A stretch of DNA of 64,000 nucleotides from assembly GCF_030411955.1 (NCBI RefSeq), contig NZ_JASNRA010000003.1:124001-188000 (forward strand), written 5' to 3'. This DNA comes from Massilia sp. YIM B02443. GTDB taxonomy: Bacteria; Pseudomonadota; Gammaproteobacteria; Burkholderiales; Burkholderiaceae_D. Under the pieces are notes generated by a model. That model worked only from the letters and a program-made list of their open reading frames with translations, was not told where the DNA came from and did not search any database. This document shows positions 47,754-56,920 of the stretch, piece by piece. Each line of letters opens with the position of its first letter. The first letter of the stretch is position 1. The position numbers were made by a program, and so were the translations under genes.

Positions 47754-48095
47754 GTGCCACAAATCGTCATCCTCCCGCACCCGGTCTTCTGCCCTGACGG
47801 CGCCGTGCTCGAAGCCCCGGCCGGCAAGTCGGTCTGCGACGTCCTGCTGGACAACGACATCGAGATCGAACACGCCTGCGACCGCGTCTGCGCCTGCACC
47901 ACCTGCCACGTGATCGTGCGCGAAGGCTTCGACTCGCTGAACGAGCAGGAAGAAAAAGAAGAAGACATGCTCGACAAGGCCTGGGGCCTGGAGCCGAACT
48001 CGCGCCTGTCGTGCCAGGCGATCATCGCGGAAGAAGACCTGGTCGTCGAAATCCCGAAATACACGATCAACCACGCCGCCGAAAAGAACCACTGA
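47754..48095 (+). CDS. fdx: ISC-type [2Fe-2S] ferredoxin
   Basis: A 113-residue ferredoxin supplying electrons for cluster assembly. The ligands are in HACDRVCACTTC (C-x5-C-x2-C) and RLSCQ. It starts with GTG at 47754 behind GAGGT. C-terminal region LVVEIPKYTINHA is typical for the adrenodoxin-like ISC ferredoxin. iscX, which often follows fdx, is missing; a methyltransferase gene takes its place. Confidence 0.96.
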   Translation: MPQIVILPHPVFCPDGAVLEAPAGKSVCDVLLDNDIEIEHACDRVCACTTCHVIVREGFDSLNEQEEKEEDMLDKAWGLEPNSRLSCQAIIAEEDLVVEIPKYTINHAAEKNH

Positions 48096-48102
48096 TTTGT
48101 CC

Positions 48103-48987
48103 ATGAAGCGCGAACCCGTCGCCAAGAAGGCGCCTGCCGCCACCGAGCTGCCCCCGGAAGTGCGTCCCGGCCAGTCGATCGAGCTGCTCAAGGAGCTGCA
48201 CATCCTCACGCGCGACGGCAAGCTCAATCAGGACAGCCGCCGCAAGCTGAAGCAGGTCTACCACCTGTACAACTTCATCGAGCCGCTGCTGCGCGACGTG
48301 CAGGAAGCCAAGGGCAGCGTGTCGCTGGTCGACCACGGCGCCGGCAAGTCCTATCTCGGCTTCATCCTGTACGACCTGTTCGTCAAGCAGCACGGCGAAG
48401 GTTCCCATATCTACGGCATCGAGACGCGCGAAGAACTGGTCAGCAAATCCACCGAGCTGGCCGCGCGCCTGGGCTTCTCAGGCATGTCGTTCCTGCCGCT
48501 GTCGGTGGCCGAATCGACCACCTCGAGCCAGCTGCCGCAAGAGATCGACATCGTCACCGCGCTGCACGCCTGTAACACCGCCACCGACGACGCCATCGAC
48601 TTCGCCCTCAAGAAGAAGGCCAGGCACATGGTGCTGGTGCCGTGCTGCCAGGCCGAAGTGGCCAGCGTGCTGCGCAAGAACAAGGGCAAGGACCTGGGGC
48701 GCAGCGCGCTGACCGAGATCTGGCGCCACCCGATCCACACCCGCGAGTTCGGCAGCCAGATCACCAACGTGCTGCGCTGCCTGCAGCTGGAAGCGCACGG
48801 CTACCAGGTCACGGTCACCGAACTGGTGGGCTGGGAACACTCGATGAAGAACGAGCTGATCGTCGCCACCTATAAAAACCTGCCGCGCCGCCGTCCGGCC
48901 GAACGCCTGCACGAAGTGCTGGCCGAAGTCGGACTGACCGAGATGCGGCACCGCTTCTATACCCCGCAAGCCGAGACCACGGAGTAA
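48103..48987 (+). CDS. Class I SAM-dependent methyltransferase (Methyltransf_32-like)
   Basis: A 294-residue protein. The SAM-binding motif I region is SLVDHGAGKSYLGFILYDL (about residues 72-90), followed by IYGIETREELV, TALHACNTATDDAID and VLVPCCQAEV. The ALHAC and PCC pair is a hallmark of the METTL25/GSTCD-type domain (Methyltransf_32), whose eukaryotic members act on RNA or ribosomal proteins. The substrate here is unknown. It begins 7 bases after fdx and precedes the threonine aldolase by 7 bases, so it is likely part of the isc transcript's tail. A TTG two codons upstream is an alternative start. Confidence 0.75.
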   Translation: MKREPVAKKAPAATELPPEVRPGQSIELLKELHILTRDGKLNQDSRRKLKQVYHLYNFIEPLLRDVQEAKGSVSLVDHGAGKSYLGFILYDLFVKQHGEGSHIYGIETREELVSKSTELAARLGFSGMSFLPLSVAESTTSSQLPQEIDIVTALHACNTATDDAIDFALKKKARHMVLVPCCQAEVASVLRKNKGKDLGRSALTEIWRHPIHTREFGSQITNVLRCLQLEAHGYQVTVTELVGWEHSMKNELIVATYKNLPRRRPAERLHEVLAEVGLTEMRHRFYTPQAETTE

Positions 48988-48994
48988 CGCCGAG

Positions 48995-50025
<1,031 letters not shown>

Positions 50026-50029
<4 letters not shown>

Positions 50030-50727
50030 CCGACGCGATCAAACCTGATGACGGCATCCGCCTGGCCAAGCGCGTCGCCGACATTGCGGCGTGCTCGCGC
50101 GCGGACGCCGAGCGTTATATCGCCGGCGGCTGGGTCAGCGTCGATGGCGTGCTGGCCGAAGATCCGGCCAGCCGCGTCACGCCGGCGCAGGAAGTCGTGC
50201 TGCTGCCGGGCGCCACGCCGGTGGAACCGGAGCCGGTGACGATCCTGCTGCACAAGGCGGCCGGGGTCAGCATGGACGATGCGCTGGCGGGCCTGAACGC
50301 CGAGACGCAGGTGCTGGAGAACGGGCGCGGCAAGCCGTTCCTGCGCCGCCATCTGTTCAAGCTGCAGTCGGCCACGCCGCTGGAAGACATCGCGTCCGGC
50401 CTGGTGGTGTTCAGCCAGGACTGGCGCGTGATGCGCAAACTGGTCGAAGACGCGCCGCGCAACGAGTATGAATACGTGGTCGAAGTCGATGGCCAACTGG
50501 CCGACGGTGGCCTGGACAAGCTCAATCGCATGTTCAAGGCCAGCTGGCAGAACGAGACGCGCCTGCGCATCGCCGGCAAGAACATCCAGCGCGGCCAGAT
50601 CGCGCGCTTGCTGGGCGACGTCGGCCTGTCCGTGGTCTCGATGCGGCGCCTGCGCATCGGCCGCATCTCGATGGGCGGCGTCCCTAGCGGCGGCTGGCGT
50701 TTCTTGCGCGACGTCGAGCGTTTCTAG
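50026..50727 (+). CDS. RsuA/RluB-type pseudouridine synthase, catalytic Asp replaced
   Basis: A 233-residue protein with an N-terminal S4 RNA-binding domain (RLAKRVADIAACSRADAERY onward) and a pseudouridine-synthase-like domain (YEYVVEVDGQL, later QIARLLGDVGLSVVSMRRLR). The catalytic motif GRLDxxxxGL reads TPLEDIASGL here: the nucleophilic Asp is Glu120 and the preceding Arg is Pro. It may therefore bind rRNA without modifying it, or work with altered chemistry. Overlaps ltaE by 4 bases, implying coupling. Confidence 0.78.
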
Positions 50728-50760
50728 TTTTCCGGCCATGCCCGGCAAGGCCTGAACGCG

Positions 50761-50806
50761 TCGATCATGACAGCGACAAGATGCGTCATATCGCTGTCAT
50801 GATCGA
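50761..50806. repeat. 16-bp inverted repeat downstream of the ltaE operon
   Basis: TCGATCATGACAGCGA and TCGCTGTCATGATCGA are perfect reverse complements separated by 14 bases. No T-tract follows. It could end the upstream operon or serve as a protein-binding site for the next gene. Confidence 0.7.
50783..50800 (+). promoter_or_regulatory. Possible PhoB box
   Basis: GCGTCATATCGCTGTCAT resembles two 11-bp-spaced direct repeats of the Pho box (CTGTCAT type); the second half is exact. It lies 48 bases before a gene whose family is often annotated with alkaline phosphatases. Prediction only. Confidence 0.35.
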
Positions 50807-50848
50807 TCCTTATGCTGTCGGTTTTTCATCCTTGAGAAATCGACAACC

Positions 50849-52486
50849 ATGCCGCATCGCCTCGTCACCCCTTCGAAGTTCCTTCCCATGCTGAGCGCCA
50901 TCGCGCTGGCCTGCACCCTGGTTGCCTGCGGCGGCGACGACGACGATCCGACGCCGACCACGCTGGCGATGGAGAAGATCGGCAGCTTCGATGGCGGCGC
51001 GGTCGGCGCAGCCGAGATCACCGCCTATGACGCGGCCAGCAAGCGCCTGTTCGTGGTCAACGGCGCCAACGGCACGGTCGACGTGCTCGACCTGTCCGCG
51101 CCAGGCTCGCCCAAGCGCGTCGGCACCATCAGCGTGGGCAGCATGGGCGCCGCCGTGAACAGCGTTGCGGTGCACGACGGCCTGGTGGCGCTGGCGATCG
51201 AAGCCGCGCCCAAGACCAGCCCGGGCACGGTGGCGTTCTACAACGCGGCCGACCTGAAGCTGGTCAACAGCGTGAAAGTCGGCGCACTGCCCGACATGCT
51301 GGTGTTCACGCCGGACGGCAGCAAGGTGCTGGTCGCCAATGAAGGCGAGCCAAGCGGCTATGGCGTGGAGCGCGCGGTCGATCCCGAAGGCTCGATCAGC
51401 ATCATCACCGTCAATCGCGGCGGCGCGCCATCGGTCGCCAGCGCCGACTTCAAGAGCTTCAACGGCCAGGAAGCGGCGCTGCGCGCGCAGGGCATCCGCA
51501 TCTTCGGTCCGGGCGCCAGCGCGGCCCAGGACTTCGAGCCGGAATACATTACGGTCAGCGACGACGGCCGCACCGCCTGGGCCACGCTGCAGGAGAACAA
51601 TGCGATCGCCACCATCGACGTGGCGGCTGCCCGCATCACCTCAGTCAAGCCGCTCGGCTTCAAGAACCATAACGTCGCCGGCATGGGGCTGGACGCGTCG
51701 GACGAAGACGGCGGCGCCAATACCAACAGCGGTTCGCCAAGCGTGAAGATCGCGCCGCAGCCGGTGAAGGGCATGTACCTGCCGGACGCCATCGCCAGCT
51801 ACAGCGTGGACGGCGTGCGCTACCTGATCACCGCCAACGAGGGCGACGCGCGCGCCGACTGGCCGGGCTTCAACGAAGAGACGCGCGTGCGCGCCCATTG
51901 CACCGCCGGCCTGGATCCGGCCGTGTTCCCGGACGCCGCCAATCTGATCCTCGATTCGAACCTGGGCCGCCTGCGCATCACGACCACGCCGAACGGCGGC
52001 AGCACGGGCAAGAACGCAGCGGGCCAGTGCACCGAGCTGTACGCCTTCGGCGCGCGCTCGTTCTCGATCTGGAACACCGACATCACCCGCGTCTACGATT
52101 CGGGCGACGAGTTCGAACAGCGCACCAAGGCGCTGCCGAACGTGAAGTTCAACGCCAGCAACGACAACAATGAACTGGACGGCCGCAGCGCCTCGAAGGG
52201 GCCGGAGCCGGAAGGCGTAGTGGTGGGTAAGTTCGGCGCCAAGACCTATGCCTTCATCGGCCTGGAGCGCGTGGGTGGGGTGATGGTGTACGACGTCAGC
52301 AAGCCGTCGGCGGCGTCGTTCGTGACTTACCTGAACACACGCGACGGCGACAAGGGCGACCTGGGACCGGAAGGCCTGACCCTGATCCCAGCCGACAAGT
52401 CGCCCAACGGCAAACCGCTGCTGATCGTGGGGAATGAAGTCAGCGGCACGACGGCGGTCATGCAGATCAACCTGCGCTTCGAGTAA
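50849..52486 (+). CDS. Choice-of-anchor I family lipoprotein
   Basis: A 545-residue exported protein. The signal peptide ends in lipobox LVAC (Cys about residue 27) followed by GGDDDD, so it is lipid-anchored. The body is a beta-propeller-like protein of the choice-of-anchor I family (formerly labelled alkaline phosphatase-like): repeats such as VVNGANGTVDVLDLS, VANEGEPSGYG, DFEPEYITVSDDGRTAWATL, and ITANEGDARADW. Several Asn-Glu-Gly and Asp-rich loops may bind calcium. Monocistronic, preceded by a long inverted repeat. Confidence 0.82.
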   Translation: MPHRLVTPSKFLPMLSAIALACTLVACGGDDDDPTPTTLAMEKIGSFDGGAVGAAEITAYDAASKRLFVVNGANGTVDVLDLSAPGSPKRVGTISVGSMGAAVNSVAVHDGLVALAIEAAPKTSPGTVAFYNAADLKLVNSVKVGALPDMLVFTPDGSKVLVANEGEPSGYGVERAVDPEGSISIITVNRGGAPSVASADFKSFNGQEAALRAQGIRIFGPGASAAQDFEPEYITVSDDGRTAWATLQENNAIATIDVAAARITSVKPLGFKNHNVAGMGLDASDEDGGANTNSGSPSVKIAPQPVKGMYLPDAIASYSVDGVRYLITANEGDARADWPGFNEETRVRAHCTAGLDPAVFPDAANLILDSNLGRLRITTTPNGGSTGKNAAGQCTELYAFGARSFSIWNTDITRVYDSGDEFEQRTKALPNVKFNASNDNNELDGRSASKGPEPEGVVVGKFGAKTYAFIGLERVGGVMVYDVSKPSAASFVTYLNTRDGDKGDLGPEGLTLIPADKSPNGKPLLIVGNEVSGTTAVMQINLRFE

Positions 52487-52502
52487 GCGCAGGCCGGGCG
52501 CT

Positions 52503-53483
52503 TCAGCCGCGCTTGCGCAGCAGCTGCGCGCCGAGCGCCGCCGCGACCACGGCGGCGCCGATCACCAAGCCCTTGTTGCGGCCGCCCGACCTGTCATGGC
52601 GGCCGCGCTGGCCGCTGTACAAGCCGTCGGCGCGCGCGGTCGGTGCGTACAGCGCGCCCTCGGTCACCGGCGTGCGCTTGGCCTTTTTCGACCACGCGCT
52701 CAGGAAGCGGTGCATCCCGGCCGCGGCCAGGTGCGGGGTCGCGAACTCGCTCAGCTTGAGCGCGCTCGCCGGCGCGCCCACCGCGGTGGTGGCGCGCGGA
52801 CGGCGTCCCAGCTCGACGACGGCGTCGGCCACCGTTTCCGGCGCCAGCACGCCCGGCGGGAATTTCATGCGCGCGCCGGTGTAGTTGGCGGCGTGCTTGA
52901 AGCCGGGCGTGTCGACGAACAGGGGATAGACGTCGCACACGTGGATATGGCGCCTGTCGCCGACTTCGGCGCGCAGCGCTTCGCTGAAGCCGCGCAGGCC
53001 GAACTTGCTGGCCGAATAGGCTGCGGCATAGGGCGAAGCGACGAAGCCGCCGGCCGAAATCATGTTGACCCAGATGCCGTGGTCCTGCTCCAGGAAGATC
53101 GGCAGCACCGCGTGGGCGTCGTTCATGTGGGTGATCAGGTTGGTCTCGATCACGCGGTGGTGGTCGGCCAGCGGCACGTCGGCGTACTTGCCGACCACGC
53201 CCGCGCCGACGTTGCTGAACCACAGGTCGATCTCGCCCAGCGTGCGGCGCGCGAAGCGGGCGAACGCGGCGACTGCGTCGGCGTCGGTGGCGTCGACCGT
53301 CTTGATCTCGGCCGTGCCGCCGGCCTGGCGGCAGCGCCAGGCCACGTCTTCCAGTCCTTCCCTGCCGCGTGCGCCCAGCACCAGCTGCGCACCCTGGCGG
53401 GCGAAGGCGATGGCGGTAGCGGCGCCGATGCCGCTCGAGGCGCCCATGATGACGACGCGACGTGTCGAATAGGTCATATTCAT
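52503..53483 (-). CDS. SDR-family oxidoreductase with C-terminal membrane anchor
   Basis: A 326-residue short-chain dehydrogenase. The Rossmann motif is IMGASSGIGAATA (about residues 12-24). NVGAG, a catalytic Ser in NMISAGGF and the YSASK motif (Tyr/Lys) follow. After the catalytic domain there is a basic linker and a hydrophobic helix (LVIGAAVVAAALGAQLL) near the end, so the enzyme is probably tethered to the membrane. The substrate is unknown. Confidence 0.87.
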   Translation of the reverse strand: MNMTYSTRRVVIMGASSGIGAATAIAFARQGAQLVLGARGREGLEDVAWRCRQAGGTAEIKTVDATDADAVAAFARFARRTLGEIDLWFSNVGAGVVGKYADVPLADHHRVIETNLITHMNDAHAVLPIFLEQDHGIWVNMISAGGFVASPYAAAYSASKFGLRGFSEALRAEVGDRRHIHVCDVYPLFVDTPGFKHAANYTGARMKFPPGVLAPETVADAVVELGRRPRATTAVGAPASALKLSEFATPHLAAAGMHRFLSAWSKKAKRTPVTEGALYAPTARADGLYSGQRGRHDRSGGRNKGLVIGAAVVAAALGAQLLRKRG

Positions 53484-53587
53484 CCTTTCTGAAATGGTGG
53501 GAATGTGTTTCCTTCCCAGCGATTATTTCAGTATTTGAACGAACGCCGCACGCGCGTGCCTAGCGGAAATTTACGGTGATGCCGGGC

Positions 53588-54106
53588 TTACCTGGGAATC
53601 GCGACCAGCCGCGTGCCGGCCAGGCGGTCGTGCAGGAACTGGCGATCGCGGTCGAACAGGGCGGTCATGGCCCAGGCCAGCACCCCGACCAGCAGCGCGA
53701 GCGCGATTTCGCCGCGCGCATGCAGCCCGAACACGGCGCACACCAGCAGCGCCGGTGCGAACCAGGCCCAGGCCAGCAGGTAGCGCAGGATGGCCGCGCG
53801 CCACGGCAGGCGCGCGTGGCCGGGCTTCACGACCCGGATGCGCCAGGTCTTCATCGCCAGCGTGTGGCCGGTATTGGTCCAGCTCCAGGTGAAGTAGGCG
53901 CCGGTGACCAGGAACAGGAACAGTTTCAGGCCGTGCTGGAACAGCGGTTCCTGGCGGTTGCCGGTGGCCAGGATATAGATCAGCACCGCCAGCATCTCGA
54001 CGGCGAACAGCAGGAAGAATTCGTAGACCATCGCCGTCAGGCGGCGTTTGAGCGTTGGCGTATGGAGTGCCGGCACGCCGGCGGTGGCCGGCTCAGTTGC
54101 TCGCAT
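53588..54106 (-). CDS. RDD family membrane protein
   Basis: A 172-residue protein with about three membrane helices. The family signature begins TLKRRLTAMVYEFFLL (Arg-rich start of the first helix) and ends DRDRQFLHDRLAGTRLV. RDD proteins include ion exchangers, but most are uncharacterised. The gene overlaps the DUF3106 gene by 14 bases and is last in the sigma-factor operon. Confidence 0.85.
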   Translation of the reverse strand: MRATEPATAGVPALHTPTLKRRLTAMVYEFFLLFAVEMLAVLIYILATGNRQEPLFQHGLKLFLFLVTGAYFTWSWTNTGHTLAMKTWRIRVVKPGHARLPWRAAILRYLLAWAWFAPALLVCAVFGLHARGEIALALLVGVLAWAMTALFDRDRQFLHDRLAGTRLVAIPR

Positions 54107-54851
54107 TCGCGGCCTGGGCTGCGGAGGAAGAGGGGGCGGCAGCGGGCGCCGCCGGTGTCGGTGCGGCAGGTGCGGGGGGCGCAGCCGGAGCCGGGCTGGG
54201 GACCGGAGGCGTCGACGCGGTCGCGGCCGGCGCAGCGGCCTCGGGCGCGCCGATCACGATGCATTCGGCGCCGCGGCGGGTGGTGTTCGGCGGACACGGC
54301 ATCGGCACGACCAGCGCCGGCGCTTCCGGCGCGGCGGCCGGGGCCGGCTTGCGCGCGCCGGCGCTGCGCGCCAGGTTGCGTTTCTCGTCAGCCGACAATT
54401 GCTTGTAGTTTTCCCAATCGGCGGCCTTGTCGCCCTGGGCCAGGCGACTGGTCTTGCTGTAGTTTTCGCGCGCGCGTTCGCGCTGCTCGGGCGTCAGGCG
54501 CATCCATTGGCGCATGCGTTCGTGCACGCGCTGCTGCTCAAGCGAGGGCAGCGAGGCGAATCTGGACGACATCTCGATCCACTTGCGCTTGCGCAGGCCT
54601 TCCATCCGGTCCCATTCGGGCTCGAGCGGGGCGAGCGCCACTTGCTGGCTGCTGCTCAGGTCGCGCCACAGCGGCTTGTCCAGGGTCTTCGGCAGCGGGC
54701 GCGCGCCGCTGACGGCGTCGGCCACGGTAGGGATCACGGCCGGGGTTTCGAAGCGGTCGACGATCACCCAGGCGATGGCGCCGGCGGCCAGCACGCCGGC
54801 CACCGTCCGCAACACGGGAAAGCGGGACTTCGAAACGGTCTTCTTGGTCAT
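54093..54851 (-). CDS. DUF3106 domain protein
   Basis: A 252-residue protein with an N-terminal signal anchor (VLRTVAGVLAAGAIAWVIV, residues 13-31). A helical DUF3106 region (about 55-160) has repeated WxxL-type patterns such as KRKWIEMSSRFASLPSLEQQ and RERARENY. The C-terminus is a long Ala/Pro-rich tail and probably periplasmic. Function unknown. It overlaps the DUF3619 gene by 4 bases (ATGA), so the proteins are made together. Confidence 0.83.
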   Translation of the reverse strand: MTKKTVSKSRFPVLRTVAGVLAAGAIAWVIVDRFETPAVIPTVADAVSGARPLPKTLDKPLWRDLSSSQQVALAPLEPEWDRMEGLRKRKWIEMSSRFASLPSLEQQRVHERMRQWMRLTPEQRERARENYSKTSRLAQGDKAADWENYKQLSADEKRNLARSAGARKPAPAAAPEAPALVVPMPCPPNTTRRGAECIVIGAPEAAAPAATASTPPVPSPAPAAPPAPAAPTPAAPAAAPSSSAAQAANASN

Positions 54852-55246
54852 TGCCGGCGCTGCTGCGACTCCAGGTAGGCGCTGAAGCCGGGATCGAGGT
54901 AGGCGGTCAGCGGCAGCTCGTCGGCCAGCACGGCGGCGTCGAGTTCGGCCAGTTCGGCGATCTGTTGCTGCTGCTCGTGCTGGTACACGCCGCCGAAGCC
55001 GATCACCAGCGCCAGCAGCGGCACGGCGATCGCCAGGCGCGACATCGCCGGCGTGCCGAACAGCGCGCTCAGGCGTGCGCCGGCGGCGCGCCAGCCCTGG
55101 ACCTTGACCGGTTCCGGCTTCTTGCGCGCGAGCGCGGCCGCGCGTGCGGCGGCCAGCCGGTCGGTGGTCGAGGCTGGCAGGGTGTCGAGCTGTTGGTCCA
55201 GCGCGTGGCGGATCTTGTACGCCAGATTGATGTCGTCGGTGTTCAT
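54848..55246 (-). CDS. DUF3619 domain protein, possible anti-sigma factor
   Basis: A 132-residue protein: a cytosolic N-terminal part (about 1-70, starting MNTDDINLAYKIRHALDQQL), one membrane helix (LAIAVPLLALVIGFGGVY) and a short periplasmic end. This topology, and the position directly after a sigma factor with a 4-base overlap, are like RseA-type anti-sigma factors. No conserved anti-sigma motif is recognised, so this role is inference. ATG 55246 is chosen; the upstream frame belongs to the sigma gene. Confidence 0.8.
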   Translation of the reverse strand: MNTDDINLAYKIRHALDQQLDTLPASTTDRLAAARAAALARKKPEPVKVQGWRAAGARLSALFGTPAMSRLAIAVPLLALVIGFGGVYQHEQQQQIAELAELDAAVLADELPLTAYLDPGFSAYLESQQRRQ

Positions 55247-55815
55247 AATGTGATTCCCTTGGCCTTGAGCGCTTCGGCGAGGGCGTGGGTGGCTCGCGAG
55301 CAATGGGTTTTGACGCTGCCTTCAGAGCATCCCATCGCTTCAGCCGTCTCGGCCACGTCCATATCCTGCCAGTAACGCATGAGGAAGGCTTCCCGTTGAC
55401 GCGCGGGGAGCTTTTGTACTTCTTCGTCGATCACGCGCAAGGTTTGTGCCCGCTCAAGCTGATCGGCAGTCGATTCTGCGGCAGCCGAGCCTTCCTCGGC
55501 TTCGTATGAGGCAAGTATATCAAAGTCATCATCGTCCTCGCCGCCACCGCGGCCGAAGCCCGAGAACAGGCTGACCCAGGTGTTGCGCACCTTTTCGCGG
55601 CGGAAGTAGTCGAGGATGGTGGTCTGCAGGATGCGCTGGAACAGCATCGGCAATTCGGCGGCGGGCTTGTCGCCGTATTTCTCGGCCAGCTTGATCATGG
55701 CGTCCTGCACGATGTCCAGTGCCGACTCGTCCTTGCGCACCGCATACACCGCCTGCTTGAACGCGCGCCGTTCGACATTCTCGAGGAAGTCGTTAAGTTC
55801 TTTGTCTGTGGCCAT
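55243..55815 (-). CDS. ECF-type RNA polymerase sigma factor
   Basis: A 190-residue sigma-70 family protein with region 2 (AFKQAVYAVRKDESALDIVQ, then FQRILQTTILDYFR) and region 4 (LPARQREAFLMRYWQDMDVA, then GCSEGSVKTHCSRA). Between them is an unusually acidic linker (GGGEDDDDFDILASYEAEEG). First gene of a four-gene operon with DUF3619, DUF3106 and RDD proteins, all overlapping. The regulon cannot be inferred from this window. Confidence 0.9.
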   Translation of the reverse strand: MATDKELNDFLENVERRAFKQAVYAVRKDESALDIVQDAMIKLAEKYGDKPAAELPMLFQRILQTTILDYFRREKVRNTWVSLFSGFGRGGGEDDDDFDILASYEAEEGSAAAESTADQLERAQTLRVIDEEVQKLPARQREAFLMRYWQDMDVAETAEAMGCSEGSVKTHCSRATHALAEALKAKGITL

Positions 55816-56032
55816 GCGGGTTCAGGGAAGCGCGCGTCTCGTGCTTTAAGGAAAACTTACGAATCCTAGCAAAAAACGCCATCGGTTGCACCGGAATCGC
55901 TCAGACGACACTTGCGGCGCCCTGGCGGAGTGCGGCGCGAAAAACGCATGTCGATAGGCGAATTCATTCGTTTCCAGGCTCCGAGTGCGTGGATATTCTG
56001 CCAACACGACCATACGCCACGCCATTTCGAAC

Positions 56033-56908
56033 ATGCCTCTCGACACCATTCGCCAGGATTTCGCCATCCATCCTTTCCCCGGCGCCGCGCTCGGCGCCGA
56101 AGTCATCGGCCTCGACCTGTCGCACCCGCTCGGCGCCGGCGATTTCACACGCCTGCACCGCGCCCACCTGAGCCACCACGTGCTGGTGTTCCGCGACCAG
56201 CACATCACGCCGGCGCAACAGGTGGCGTTCTCGCGCCGCTTCGGCGAACTGCAGATCCACGTGCTGCGCCAGTTCCAGCTGCCCGAGCAGCCCGAGGTGC
56301 TGATCATCTCCAACATCCGCGAAAACGGCGCGCCGATCGGCCTGGGCGACGCCGGCCACCTGTGGCATTCCGACCTGTCGTACAAGGAGACGCCGAGCCT
56401 GGGCTCGATGCTGCACGCCCAGGAGTTGCCGGAAGAGGGCGGCGACACGCTGTTCGCCAACCAGCACACGGCCTGGGACACGCTGCCCGACGACCTGAAA
56501 CGCGAGATCGAAGGCTTGCAGGCCGAACACTGGTATTTGGCGCGCTACGAAGACCTGCGCCGGCGTAATCCCTGGCGGCCCAGGCTGACACAAGCCCAGA
56601 TCGACGAAGTCAAGCCGGTGCGCCACCCGGTGGTGCGCACCCATCCCGAGACCGGCCGCCGCGCGCTGTTCGTCAGCGAGCATTTCACGACCCGGATCCT
56701 CGGCGTGTCCGAACAACGCAGCCGCGAGCTGCTCGACGCGCTGTTCCAGCACAGCACCCGCGCCGAGCTGGTCTATCGGCACCAATGGCAGCCGCACGAC
56801 ATGGTGTTCTGGGACAACCGCTCGCTGATGCACCTGGCGGCCGGCTGCCCGGACCACCTGCGCCGCAAGCTGTACCGCACCACAATCGCGGGCGACGTTC
56901 CGTTCTGA
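56033..56908 (+). CDS. TauD/TfdA family Fe(II)/2-oxoglutarate dioxygenase
   Basis: A 291-residue oxygenase. The iron-binding HxD is in LWHSDLSYKETPSLGS; the distal His is in FWDNRSLMHLA, and the 2-oxoglutarate-binding Arg is in RRKLYRTTIAGD. The family hydroxylates taurine, alkylsulfonates, phenoxyacetates and similar compounds. The ABC importer genes follow 12 bases later, suggesting that the importer delivers the substrate. The ATG at 56033 matches the family N-terminus; no strong ribosome binding site. Confidence 0.88.
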   Translation: MPLDTIRQDFAIHPFPGAALGAEVIGLDLSHPLGAGDFTRLHRAHLSHHVLVFRDQHITPAQQVAFSRRFGELQIHVLRQFQLPEQPEVLIISNIRENGAPIGLGDAGHLWHSDLSYKETPSLGSMLHAQELPEEGGDTLFANQHTAWDTLPDDLKREIEGLQAEHWYLARYEDLRRRNPWRPRLTQAQIDEVKPVRHPVVRTHPETGRRALFVSEHFTTRILGVSEQRSRELLDALFQHSTRAELVYRHQWQPHDMVFWDNRSLMHLAAGCPDHLRRKLYRTTIAGDVPF

Positions 56909-56920
56909 CCGAGGGATTCC

